Shown piece after piece: positions 7,646 through 14,742 of a DNA stretch of 34,778 bases (positions are counted from its first letter, which is position 1; every line of letters begins with the position of its first letter). Where the stretch lies: positions 1 to 34,778 of the forward strand of contig NZ_JARVWP010000034.1 in NCBI RefSeq assembly GCF_029846235.1, written 5' to 3'. Both the position numbers and the translations under genes were made by a program. The notes below the pieces were generated by a model that was not told the origin of the DNA, did not search any database, and saw only the letters and a program-made list of their open reading frames with translations. This stretch comes from Bradyrhizobium sp. CER78 (GTDB lineage: Bacteria > Pseudomonadota > Alphaproteobacteria > Rhizobiales > Xanthobacteraceae).

Positions 7646-8869
7646 ATGATGTCAATGCTGTACCAGGCCTACCAGAACCATATGGACCTCACGGCGCCGT
7701 GGCGGACCGGCGCCGCGGCGGCATTGCGCTATCTCAATCTGGTGCCGCGGGGCACCTCCGGCCGGACCTTCGGCCGGCTCGCCGCCGCGCTCGAGCTGAT
7801 CTCCCGCTCCAGCCTGAGCTATGCCCGTCCCGACTACGCCATCGGCAGCGTGACCGTCGGCAACAGGGACTTAGAGGTCACCGAGGAGGTCGCCTACGCG
7901 ACGCCGTTCGGTTCGCTCTTGCATTTCAGGAAGGTGGACGGTCCGGAGCAGCCGCGGCTGCTGCTGGTGGCGCCGATGTCCGGTCATTTCGCCACGCTGC
8001 TGCGCGGCACCGTGAAGACGCTGCTGCAGGACCACGACGTCTACATCACCGACTGGCACAATCCGCGCGACATCCCGCGCAGCGAGGGCCGCTTCGGGCT
8101 CGAGGACTACACTGACCACCTGATCGACTTCTTAAGCCAGCTCGGCCCACGCGCGCATATGGTGGCGATCTGCCAGCCGTCAGTGTCGGCGCTGGCGGCG
8201 GCCGCGATCATGTCGGAAGACAATCATCCGGCGCGGCCGGCGTCGCTGACCCTGATGGCCGGGCCGATCGACACACGGATTCAGCCGACCAAGGTGAACC
8301 AATTCGCCAAGAGCAAGCCGATCAGATGGTTCGAGGACAATCTGATCAACTACGTGCCGATGCAGTGCAAGGGCGCGTTGCGTCAGGTCTATCCCGGCTT
8401 CGTGCAGCTCACCGCGTTCGTGTCGATGAATCTCGAGCGCCACATCAAGCAGCACATCGACCTCGCCGACCATCTCGCCAAGGGCGAGACCGACAAGGCC
8501 GAGGTGATCAAGACCTTCTATGACGAATATTTCGCGGTCATGGACCTGCCGGCGGAGTTTTACATCGAGACGGTGCGCGACGTGTTTCAGGAGCATCTGT
8601 TGCCGCAGGGCATGCTGATACATCGCGGCCGCCCGGTGAACCCGGCCGCGATCCGGCGCATGGGCCTGATGACCGTGGAAGGCGAGAAGGACGATATCTG
8701 CTCGATCGGCCAGACGCTCGCCGCCCAGGACCTCTGCACCGGCGTGCGCACCTATCGCAAGGTGCATCACATGCAAGCCGGCGTCGGCCATTACGGCGTG
8801 TTCTCCGGCAAGCGCTGGAACAACGAAATCTATCCGCTGCTGCGCGATTTCGTGCATGTGAATTCGTGA
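7646..8869 (+). CDS. phaZ: Intracellular polyhydroxybutyrate depolymerase
   Basis: A 407-residue protein of the intracellular short-chain PHA depolymerase family, which hydrolyses stored polyhydroxybutyrate granules. The nucleophile is a Cys (Cys176 in VAICQPSVSAL), as in the Ralstonia PhaZa1 type, instead of the usual Ser. The rest of the triad is Asp349/350 (EGEKDDICSIG) and His382 (GVGHYGVFSG). The N-terminus MLYQAYQNHMDLTAPWR is typical. I chose ATG 7646, eight bases after AGGGG; ATGs at 7640, 7649 and 7655 are close alternatives. No phasin or synthase genes are adjacent. It is divergent from the sigma-54-driven GST gene, and enhancers for that gene could lie within its 5' end. Confidence 0.93.
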   Translation: MMSMLYQAYQNHMDLTAPWRTGAAAALRYLNLVPRGTSGRTFGRLAAALELISRSSLSYARPDYAIGSVTVGNRDLEVTEEVAYATPFGSLLHFRKVDGPEQPRLLLVAPMSGHFATLLRGTVKTLLQDHDVYITDWHNPRDIPRSEGRFGLEDYTDHLIDFLSQLGPRAHMVAICQPSVSALAAAAIMSEDNHPARPASLTLMAGPIDTRIQPTKVNQFAKSKPIRWFEDNLINYVPMQCKGALRQVYPGFVQLTAFVSMNLERHIKQHIDLADHLAKGETDKAEVIKTFYDEYFAVMDLPAEFYIETVRDVFQEHLLPQGMLIHRGRPVNPAAIRRMGLMTVEGEKDDICSIGQTLAAQDLCTGVRTYRKVHHMQAGVGHYGVFSGKRWNNEIYPLLRDFVHVNS

Positions 8870-8890
8870 GGGCGTAACGACGCTCCCTCC

Positions 8891-8978
8891 CCGTCATTGC
8901 GAGCGAAGCGAAGCAATCCATCGGCCCGCATACGCGGAGCCATGGATTGCTTCGTCGCTTCGCTCCTCGCAATGACGG
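8891..8978. repeat. Bradyrhizobium-type long palindromic repeat, copy 2
   Basis: Same family as 4884-4973: arms CCGTCATTGCGAGCGAAGCG and its counterpart ending CTCGCAATGACGG, with CAATCCAT/ATGGATTG near the centre. It lies 22 bases past the phaZ stop and before the ModA-like gene, and may act as a transcript end. Confidence 0.85.
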
Positions 8979-9066
8979 CTGAGGCGACTAGCCACGTCTT
9001 CTCTCGAGCTATAGTCTCCCGGCCACGACGACCCCGCGTCCGAAGAATCGTCCAGGGAGAAACTCC

Positions 9067-9861
9067 ATGCGCGCACCCACCGCCCTCCGTGCCCTTACGC
9101 TCGCCGTCGTCGGCGCCCTCGCCTTCACGTCAGCCGCAACCGCCACCGAGGTCCATGTCATGATCTCGGGCGGGCTGACCGCGGCCTACAAGGCGCTGGT
9201 GCCGGAGTTCGAGCGCAAGACCGGGCATAAGGTGGTGACCGCCTTCGGACCGTCGATGGGCACGACCACCAACGCCATTCCGGTGCGGCTGGCGCGCGGC
9301 GAGCCCGCCGACGTGCTGATCATGGTCGGCTATGCGCTGGGCGACCTGATCAAGCAGGGCAAGGTCGTGGCCGACAGCCGCGTCGACCTCGTGAAATCGC
9401 CGATCGGTATCGCGGTCAAATCAGGCGCACCAAGGCCGGACATCAGCTCCGCCGACACCGTCAAGCAGGCGCTGCTGGCGGCGAAATCGGTCGCCTATTC
9501 CGACAGCGCCAGCGGCGTCTATGTCTCGACCGAGATGTTCGGCAAGCTCGGCATCGCCGATCAGATGAAGGACAAGGCGCGGATGATCCCGGCGACCCCG
9601 GTCGGCGAGATCGTCGCCAAGGGCGAGGCCGAGATCGGCCTGCAGCAGATCTCCGAACTGAAGCCCGTTGCCGGCATCGACATCGTCGGTCCGCTGCCGG
9701 AGCCGTTGCAGAAGATCACGGTGTTCTCCGCGGGGATCGCGTCGGTTTCAAAAGAGCCCGACGCCGGCAAGGCGCTGATCAGCTTCCTCGCCTCATCAGA
9801 CGCGCGCGACGCACTGGTCAAGAGCGGGCTGGATCCGATTGCGGCCGGCGCGACGCATTAG
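9067..9861 (+). CDS. ModA-like solute-binding protein (orphan)
   Basis: A 264-residue periplasmic binding protein of the molybdate/sulfate-type class (SBP_bac_11, COG0725). It has a Sec signal peptide (ALTLAVVGALAFTSAATA, residues about 9-26), then EVHVMISGGLTAAYKALVPEFERKTGHKV and the RGEPADVLIMVG stretch typical of ModA relatives. There are no modB or modC genes beside it, and it lacks the classical oxyanion-pocket wording of true ModA (ISGG replaces ASSL), so another ligand is likely. GGGAGAAACTCC precedes the ATG. It is flanked by two different palindromic repeats, so it looks like a single-gene unit. Confidence 0.88.
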   Translation: MRAPTALRALTLAVVGALAFTSAATATEVHVMISGGLTAAYKALVPEFERKTGHKVVTAFGPSMGTTTNAIPVRLARGEPADVLIMVGYALGDLIKQGKVVADSRVDLVKSPIGIAVKSGAPRPDISSADTVKQALLAAKSVAYSDSASGVYVSTEMFGKLGIADQMKDKARMIPATPVGEIVAKGEAEIGLQQISELKPVAGIDIVGPLPEPLQKITVFSAGIASVSKEPDAGKALISFLASSDARDALVKSGLDPIAAGATH

Positions 9862-9892
9862 ATGGTCCGGGCCGCACGCGATGGCCCCTCCT

Positions 9893-9995
9893 CCGTCACC
9901 CTGAGGTGCGAGCGGAGCGAGCCTCGAAGGGTCGACGGCCACCAGCGGGGCCGTGCATCCTTCGAGACGCGCGGCGCGCTCCTCAGGATGACGGG
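9893..9995. repeat. Second-family palindromic repeat (RPE-like), intact copy
   Basis: Begins CCGTCACCCTGAGGTGCGAG and ends GCTCCTCAGGATGACGG, with an inner arm pair CCTCGAAGGGTCGACGGCC and GGGCCGTGCATCCTTCGAG. It forms one long imperfect hairpin between the convergent ModA-like and kinase genes. A copy split by another element lies at 12990-13309. Confidence 0.85.
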
Positions 9996-10013
9996 GATAG
10001 ATTGGCGGATTCC

Positions 10014-11750
10014 CTACCGCCAATGGTGCGCGCCATACGCCAGCAGCAGCACCACGACGAGCGCAAGCAGCAGCGTGGTCGACTTCCAGAACAGCACCGG
10101 GTTGCGCTCGATCAGCGGGGTCGATGACGTCGTCAGGTATTTTGCGTTGGGATTGCGCAGGTCGAACAGAAACTCGGAAAAGCTGTCATAGCGCTTGAGC
10201 GGATTGACCTGCACGGCGCGCTCCAGCGTGCCGTCGACCCAGTTCGGAATCTCACGGCCGCGATGCGCAGCCGGGCGATAGACCAGCCGGTTGAAGTCGG
10301 AGCGGCTGCGGGCCCGCGCGATCTGCGCGCCGTAGGGCAAGCGGCCGGTCAGCATCTGATAGGTGACGACGCCGAGCGAGAACAGGTCGGAGCGCGCCGT
10401 GCCGCCCTCACCGAGGAAATACTCCGGCGCGGTGTATTGCTGGGTGCCCAGAATGTCCTCGACGCCCGCCGGCACCGCCTCGGCAACGCCCGAGATCCGC
10501 GTCGAGCCGAAATCGATGATCTTCACCGTTCCGGTGGCGTCGATCATGATGTTGTCGGGCCTGACGTCCTGGTGCAGCATCTCCTTGCGATGAAACGCGC
10601 GTAGCCCTTTTGCAATTTGCTCGGTGATGTCGCGCACCGTCTCGAGCGACGGCGCGGGATTGTCGATCATCCACTGTGTCAGGGTCTGGCCGTCGATGTA
10701 TTCCATCGCGACATAGAGGAAGTTGCGCTTGCGTTGCGGCAGCCACGGCTTCAGCACATGCGGGCTGTCGATCCGCCTGGCGACCCACTCCTCCAGCATG
10801 AAGCGCTTCAGATAAGCGCCGTCGTCGCGCAGGTCGATCGAGGGGATCTTGATCGTGACCGTGGTGCCGCTCTCCTCGTCGACCGCGAGATAAATATGGC
10901 TGCGGTGCGAGGCATGCAGCTCGCGCACGATGCGATAGCCGTCGAACAGCATCCGTGCATCGAGCAGCGGCGGCAACGGCAGCTCAGTGGGCTGGCCGAA
11001 CACCTCGCTGGCGTCGCCGTCAGGCAATTCGTCGATCCGGACGATCTGCGCGGTGAGATTGTCCGGGCTGCCGTTTTCAAAGGCCTGCTCGACGATCGAT
11101 TTCGCTGTCGCATCGAGGTCCGCAGCGCCGTCCCTGATCGTCTTCGCCAGCTGCCGCGCCGGGACATGCTCGTAGATGCCGTCGGTCACCAGCAGGAAGG
11201 TATCGCCGCGCTCCAGCCGCAAGTTCTGGTAGTCGATCTCGAGCTGCGGGTTCACACCGAGCGCGCGGCCGAGATAGCTCTGCTGCGAGGACAGCACGAC
11301 GCGGTGGTCGTTGGTCAGTTGCTCGAGGCTGTTGCCGGCGATGCGGTAGATCCTTGAGTCGCCGACATGGAACAGATGCGCGGTGGTCGACCGGATCACC
11401 ATGGCGCTCAGCGTGCAGACATACCCCTTGTCTTTGTCATGGGGGTTCTGGCTGCGCCGCGTCTGCGCGTGCAGCCAGGAATTGGTCGCCTCCAGCACCC
11501 GTTGCGCCGAGGTCTTCACCGACCAGGATTCCGAGGTGCAGTAATAGTCGGTCAGGAAGCTCTTGACCGCGGACTCCGCGGCGATGCGGCTGACGCTGCT
11601 CGAGGAGATGCCGTCGGCGAGCACCACGGCGATGCCCTTCAGGCCGAGCAGCGGTTCGCCCGGGATCAGCACGCCGTGGAAATCCTGATTGGTGTCCTTG
11701 CGGCCCTGATCAGAGAATTGCCCGACCGATATTTTCAGCGCGCGCGGCAT
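10014..11750 (-). CDS. Membrane-anchored PP2C phosphatase / Ser-Thr kinase fusion
   Basis: A 578-residue bifunctional signalling protein. Residues 1-240 are a PP2C-type phosphatase with metal-binding Asp in LADGISS (46), VGDSRIYRI (131), VTDGIYEH (190) and SPDNLTAQ (230). Residues 270-530 are a Ser/Thr kinase: ATP-anchoring Lys301 (VTIKIPS), catalytic loop HQDVRPDN with Asp395 and Asn400 (Gln replaces the usual Arg, so an RD-independent type), DFG 413-415 and APE 441-443. The Gly-rich loop is degenerate. One C-terminal helix (about 558-573) anchors both domains to the inner membrane. The first in-frame start is a TTG at 11762; ATG 11750 is preferred. It follows the FNT channel gene by 60 bp and probably senses or tunes nitrite/nitrate uptake or assimilation; that role is inference. 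Confidence 0.93.
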   Translation of the reverse strand: MPRALKISVGQFSDQGRKDTNQDFHGVLIPGEPLLGLKGIAVVLADGISSSSVSRIAAESAVKSFLTDYYCTSESWSVKTSAQRVLEATNSWLHAQTRRSQNPHDKDKGYVCTLSAMVIRSTTAHLFHVGDSRIYRIAGNSLEQLTNDHRVVLSSQQSYLGRALGVNPQLEIDYQNLRLERGDTFLLVTDGIYEHVPARQLAKTIRDGAADLDATAKSIVEQAFENGSPDNLTAQIVRIDELPDGDASEVFGQPTELPLPPLLDARMLFDGYRIVRELHASHRSHIYLAVDEESGTTVTIKIPSIDLRDDGAYLKRFMLEEWVARRIDSPHVLKPWLPQRKRNFLYVAMEYIDGQTLTQWMIDNPAPSLETVRDITEQIAKGLRAFHRKEMLHQDVRPDNIMIDATGTVKIIDFGSTRISGVAEAVPAGVEDILGTQQYTAPEYFLGEGGTARSDLFSLGVVTYQMLTGRLPYGAQIARARSRSDFNRLVYRPAAHRGREIPNWVDGTLERAVQVNPLKRYDSFSEFLFDLRNPNAKYLTTSSTPLIERNPVLFWKSTTLLLALVVVLLLAYGAHHWR

Positions 11751-11767
11751 CGTCCGTCCCAAAGCGA

Positions 11768-11797
11768 ATGGGGCCCTCCGTGACAGGAGAGCCCCAT
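11768..11797 (-). promoter_or_regulatory. Intercistronic hairpin between FNT and kinase genes
   Basis: ATGGGGC and GCCCCAT enclose CTCC and GGAG, giving an 11-bp stem with one mismatch and a 6-base loop (11780-11785). It sits 13 bases past the FNT stop and 17 bases before the kinase ATG. There is no T-run, so partial attenuation or mRNA protection that makes the channel more abundant than the kinase seems likelier than full termination. Confidence 0.6.
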
Positions 11798-11810
11798 AAG
11801 CCGGCCAGGA

Positions 11811-12629
11811 TCAAGCCGCGAGGCGCTGGCGCTTCGGCGCCGTCTTCACATGCGTGGTGTAGAGCGTCAGCCCGGTGAAGGCGAGACCGCCGGCGAGGTT
11901 GCCGAGCACGGTCGGGATCTCGTTCCAGATCAAATAGTCCATGATCGAGAACTTGGCATGGAGCATCAGTCCCGATGGGAACAGGAACATGTTCACCACC
12001 GAATGCTCGAACACCATGTAGAAGAACACCAGGATCGGCATCCACATCGCGATGACCTTGCCGGGCACGGTCGTGGAGATCATGGCGCCGACGACGCCGG
12101 TCGAGACCATCCAGTTGCAGAGCATGCCGCGGATGAACAGCGTGGCCATGCCGGCCGCGCCATGCGCCGCGTAGCCCAGCGTTCGCGCCTCACCGACGTT
12201 TCCGATGGTCATGCCGACCTTGTCCGGGTCCTGCGTGAAGCCGAAGGTCGTCACGAACGCCATCATGAACGCCACCGTGAGCGCGCCGGCGAAATTGCCG
12301 ATGAAGACGAGGCCCCAGTTGCGCAGCACGCCGCCGAGCGTGACCCCGGGGCGCTTGTCGAGCAGCGCAAGCGGCGACAGCACGAACACGCCGGTCAAGA
12401 GGTCGAAGCCGAGCAGGTAGAGCATGACGAAGCCGACCGGAAACAGCAGCGCGCCGACGAGCGGCTGGCCGGTATTGACGTTGATCGTGACCGCGAACCA
12501 GGCCGCCAGCGCGAGGATCGCACCGGCCATGTAGGCGCGGATCACGGTGTCGCGGGTCGACATGAAGATCTTGGATTCACCGGCGTCCACCATCTTGGTG
12601 ACGAATTCGGACGGTGCGAGATAGGCCAT
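11811..12629 (-). CDS. Formate/nitrite transporter (FNT) family channel
   Basis: A 272-residue inner-membrane protein of the FocA/NirC family with about six membrane helices. It has the family signature LFIRGMLCNWMVSTGV and the conserved pore His in FEHSVVNMFLFPSGL, equivalent to the FocA pore histidine. FNT channels form pentamers that pass formate, nitrite or hydrosulfide. The neighbouring phosphatase/kinase fusion and a sigma-54 promoter upstream point to nitrite in nitrogen assimilation, though no nitrite or nitrate reductase gene is in view. ATG 12629 has AAGGGGAA upstream; the frame extends 33 codons further without support. Confidence 0.93.
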   Translation of the reverse strand: MAYLAPSEFVTKMVDAGESKIFMSTRDTVIRAYMAGAILALAAWFAVTINVNTGQPLVGALLFPVGFVMLYLLGFDLLTGVFVLSPLALLDKRPGVTLGGVLRNWGLVFIGNFAGALTVAFMMAFVTTFGFTQDPDKVGMTIGNVGEARTLGYAAHGAAGMATLFIRGMLCNWMVSTGVVGAMISTTVPGKVIAMWMPILVFFYMVFEHSVVNMFLFPSGLMLHAKFSIMDYLIWNEIPTVLGNLAGGLAFTGLTLYTTHVKTAPKRQRLAA

Positions 12630-12738
12630 TCGTAAATTCCCCTTGCGCAATTCGGCCGCGCCGGTTGCCTGCCGGAAGCGACGCGGGTTGGTGAAATGCT
12701 CGTTCGTCCGGGGGAGTTGGGGATGCAACGATTGCTCG

Positions 12739-12788
12739 AGGCGCCCGGGCCGGGCGCCTTGATCCCCTCACCTCGGCCAGCACTGGCC
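12739..12788 (-). promoter_or_regulatory. Structured 5' leader of the FNT transcript
   Basis: Two hairpins lie between the predicted sigma-54 start and the FNT ATG. One is a perfect 10+1+10 palindrome at 12739-12759 (arms AGGCGCCCGG and CCGGGCGCCT). The other is GGCCAGCACTGGCC at 12775-12788. Neither is followed by a T-run. Leaders of nitrate/nitrite operons are often controlled by NasT-type (ANTAR) antitermination, so a regulatory leader is possible, but I could not identify the ANTAR hexaloop pair. Confidence 0.45.
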
Positions 12789-12829
12789 TGGGCGATCCGG
12801 AGGACGGCAGTCGTCATTGACTGGTGCAA

Positions 12830-12851
12830 GCAAAAGCAATGGGTGTGCCAA
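12830..12851 (-). promoter_or_regulatory. Sigma-54 promoter for FNT-kinase unit
   Basis: On the minus strand the core reads TTGGCACACCCATTGCTT, matching TGGCAC-N5-TTGCW with GG and GC ten bases apart. The predicted start is near 12825, giving a leader of about 195 bases. It implies RpoN with an enhancer-binding protein such as NtrC. The -24 arm (TGTGCCAACC on the plus strand, 12844-12853) is repeated in inverted form as GGTTGGCACA at 12904-12913. Confidence 0.75.
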
Positions 12852-12886
12852 CCGGCGATGCGCGAGTTGAGGCCAAAAAGTATTTT

Positions 12887-12899
12887 CAATACAATGATT
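12887..12899 (-). promoter_or_regulatory. Possible IHF site upstream of sigma-54 promoter
   Basis: The minus-strand sequence AATCATTGTATTG fits WATCAA-N4-TTR with one mismatch and lies in an AT-rich patch about 35-50 bases upstream of the -24 element, where IHF bending sites often occur in sigma-54 promoters. A single short match like this is only suggestive. Confidence 0.35.
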
Positions 12900-12989
12900 T
12901 GCTTGGTTGGCACAGGAACAGGCTGGCGCGATGCCGCCGATTTATGCAGCTTGCACAGATGTCGCCCAAGGGGCACGCACCTCTCGATC

Positions 12990-13309
12990 CCGTCATCCTG
13001 AGGGGCGCGTAGCGCGTCTCGAAGGATGCACGGCCCGGCTGGTGGCCGTCGACCCTTCGAGACGCGCGCTAAAGCCTGATGAGATTAGGTTGAGCTGGAA
13101 CGGCGTCGAAGGTTCACCTCTCCCTTGGGAGAGGTCGATTTGCGCAGCAAATCGGGTGAGGGGTTATGGTCTATCGAGAGGGCAAGAGCCCTCACCCGGA
13201 TTGCTTCGCAATCCGACCTCTCCCCAACGGGGAGAGGTGAACCGAGACCGCGCCAAACCGATTCAACCAAAACTCATCCCGCCTTAGTGCGCGCTCCTCA
13301 GGGTGACGG
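12990..13309. repeat. RPE-like repeat split by an inserted element
   Basis: The left part (CCGTCATCCTGAGGGGCGCG through CTTCGAGACGCGCG, 12990-13068) and the right part (GCGCGCTCCTCAGGGTGACG, from 13289) join to the same sequence seen unbroken at 9893-9995. The intervening 220 bp (13069-13288) is a different repeat, described separately. Confidence 0.75.
13069..13288. mobile_element. Small non-coding repeat element (MITE-like) inside another repeat
   Basis: The insert has imperfect terminal inverted repeats (CTAAAGCCTGATGAG at 13069-13083 and CTCATCCCGCCTTAG at 13273-13287, 12 of 15 matching). Internally, GGTTCACCTCTCCC at 13111-13124 pairs with GGGAGAGGTGAACC at 13230-13243, with smaller hairpins inside (GATTTGCGCAGCAAATC, GGATTGCTTCGCAATCC). 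It has no coding capacity. GCGCGCT occurs on both sides, but the uninterrupted copy already contains GCGCGGCGCGCT, so a target duplication is not proven. Confidence 0.6.
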
Positions 13310-13344
13310 GGAGAGGTCAGGTAGGGTCGATACGCGTCGCGACT

Positions 13345-14142
13345 TCACTTCACCTCGGTCCGGACCGGCGAGTCCTTCAGGCCGTTGTTGTCGTAGGCCT
13401 TGCGCAGCGTGCCGTTGGCGATCGCATCGGTCATGAATTTCGTCGCGAACGCCGCGGCCAGCGGATGGTCGAGCGGCACCGCGACCGCGGTGACGGTCTG
13501 CTTGAAGGTCTCGTCCAGCACGCGGCTGCCCGGAATCTTCCTGGCCATCGCATTGAGCTGATCGCGCGATAATGCGAACGCGTCGATCTCGCCGCTCTTC
13601 AACCGATTGAAGATCTCGTCATAGGTCTGATAGCCGGTCACCTTGGCGTGCTTGAGATGCGCGATCGCGCCGCGCATCGTCGTGGTGGCGTTGACGGCTG
13701 CGACCTTGACACCGTCCTGATCCAGCGCTGCGAAATTCGCGATCGTCGAGCCCGGCTTAACGATATAAGTCGCGTCGGCGACCTCGTAGATCGGCCCGAA
13801 CGTCATCTTGGTCTCGCGCTCGGGATCCCTCGGCAGGAAGGTGATGTCCCAGGTATTTTTCGCCGCGGCATCGGTGATCTGGCCGGAATTCTGATACACG
13901 ACATATTCGACGGGAACGCCGAGCTGCGCCGCCATCTCGCGGCCGAGATCGACGGGAACGCCGGCATAGCCGTTCTCGGTGTTGGTCGACCAGAACGCGC
14001 CGCCCGCCGGGCTGATCGCAATCGCGACCCGAAGCTTTCCGGTCGGCGCGATCTGATCCTTCAAGGCATCGGCATTGGCGGATGCGGCCATCACAATCAC
14101 TCCCACAACGAGGCCAGCCAGACGCAGCAGTCGCGACAACAT
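13345..14142 (-). CDS. Amino-acid-type ABC substrate-binding protein (orphan)
   Basis: A 265-residue periplasmic binding protein of the SBP_bac_3 class. A signal peptide (LAGLVVGVIVMAASANA) precedes LKDQIAPTGKLRVAIAISPAGGAFW. The conserved GVPVDLGREMAAQLGVPVEYV and NTWDITFLPRDPERE segments match the polar amino acid family, and the late TFKQTVTAVAVPLDHPLAAAF segment is usual. ATG 14142 has GGAGGAGG at good spacing; an earlier in-frame start (14157) lacks support. There are no permease or ATPase genes nearby, and the ligand is unknown. It could feed a transporter encoded elsewhere or serve as a sensor. Confidence 0.9.
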   Translation of the reverse strand: MLSRLLRLAGLVVGVIVMAASANADALKDQIAPTGKLRVAIAISPAGGAFWSTNTENGYAGVPVDLGREMAAQLGVPVEYVVYQNSGQITDAAAKNTWDITFLPRDPERETKMTFGPIYEVADATYIVKPGSTIANFAALDQDGVKVAAVNATTTMRGAIAHLKHAKVTGYQTYDEIFNRLKSGEIDAFALSRDQLNAMARKIPGSRVLDETFKQTVTAVAVPLDHPLAAAFATKFMTDAIANGTLRKAYDNNGLKDSPVRTEVK

Positions 14143-14162
14143 CGGACCTCCTCCCACGCCGG

Positions 14163-14203
14163 GTCTTGCTCACACCAAGTCTTGCTCACACCAAGTCTTG
14201 CTC
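14163..14203. repeat. Tandem 16-bp repeat, 2.5 copies
   Basis: GTCTTGCTCACACCAA occurs at 14163-14178 and 14179-14194, followed by a partial copy GTCTTGCTC to 14203. It lies between the DUF4399 gene's 3' end and the ribosome-binding site of the binding-protein gene, both on the minus strand. Likely a slippage product that may vary between strains. Confidence 0.85.
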
Positions 14204-14279
14204 CCGGCGGCGCGCAACAAATCGCACGAGGCCGCCTTGCGCAAGCCGTGCTTCGCGCAAGGGAGCCATCCGTCTCGGC

Positions 14280-14705
14280 CTATTTGACGCGGATGGTGAT
14301 TTTTTCGGAGACGACCAGCGGATTGAACGGATAGTGCTTGGCGTCGCCCAGCACCAGCTGCAAGGTATGCTTGCCGGGCGCCAGATCGAGCTGCGTCTCG
14401 GTCTGGCCAGCGCCGAAGTGCAGATGAGACTTGTCTGACGGAATCGGCTCGTTCGGATTCAACGGCTCGTCCACGTCGACCAGAAGATGGTGGTGGCCGC
14501 TGTTCGGATAGTCGTCGCCGGCATGGGTGACGCCCATGTTGCGCAGTCCAAAGCGGCATGAGAACGGGCCCTTGAGCGTCGCTCCGTTGTGCGGCCAGAT
14601 GAAATACAGCTTGGTGTCTTTCCCTGCCGGCTTGTTTTGCGCGCTGGCCGGACCAGCGAGCAATGCCAGAGCCGCGGCGATCATGATCAAGGATGCACGT
14701 CTCAT
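14280..14705 (-). CDS. DUF4399 secreted protein
   Basis: A 141-residue exported protein. The signal peptide (SLIMIAAALALLAGPASA, cut before QNKPA) is followed by the DUF4399 pattern: LYFIWPHNGATLKGPFSCRF, a GHHHLLVDVD motif, SHLHFGAGQTETQLDLAPG and the C-terminal KITIRVK. Family function is unknown; the His-rich motif might bind metal. ATG 14705 has GGAGGGG just upstream and is the only start that gives the signal peptide. The gene lies 37 bp from the end of the cyclase gene on the same strand, so the two may be co-transcribed. Confidence 0.88.
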   Translation of the reverse strand: MRRASLIMIAAALALLAGPASAQNKPAGKDTKLYFIWPHNGATLKGPFSCRFGLRNMGVTHAGDDYPNSGHHHLLVDVDEPLNPNEPIPSDKSHLHFGAGQTETQLDLAPGKHTLQLVLGDAKHYPFNPLVVSEKITIRVK

Positions 14706-14742
14706 AGCCCCTCCATGAAACCCGGCGATTGCAGATGATCGC

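Noticed and set aside
12904..12921. Second sigma-54-like site on the plus strand (TTGGCACAGGAACAGGC)
   Set aside because: The spacing to GC is eleven instead of ten and there is no plus-strand gene downstream; kept only as the inverted partner of the -24 arm.
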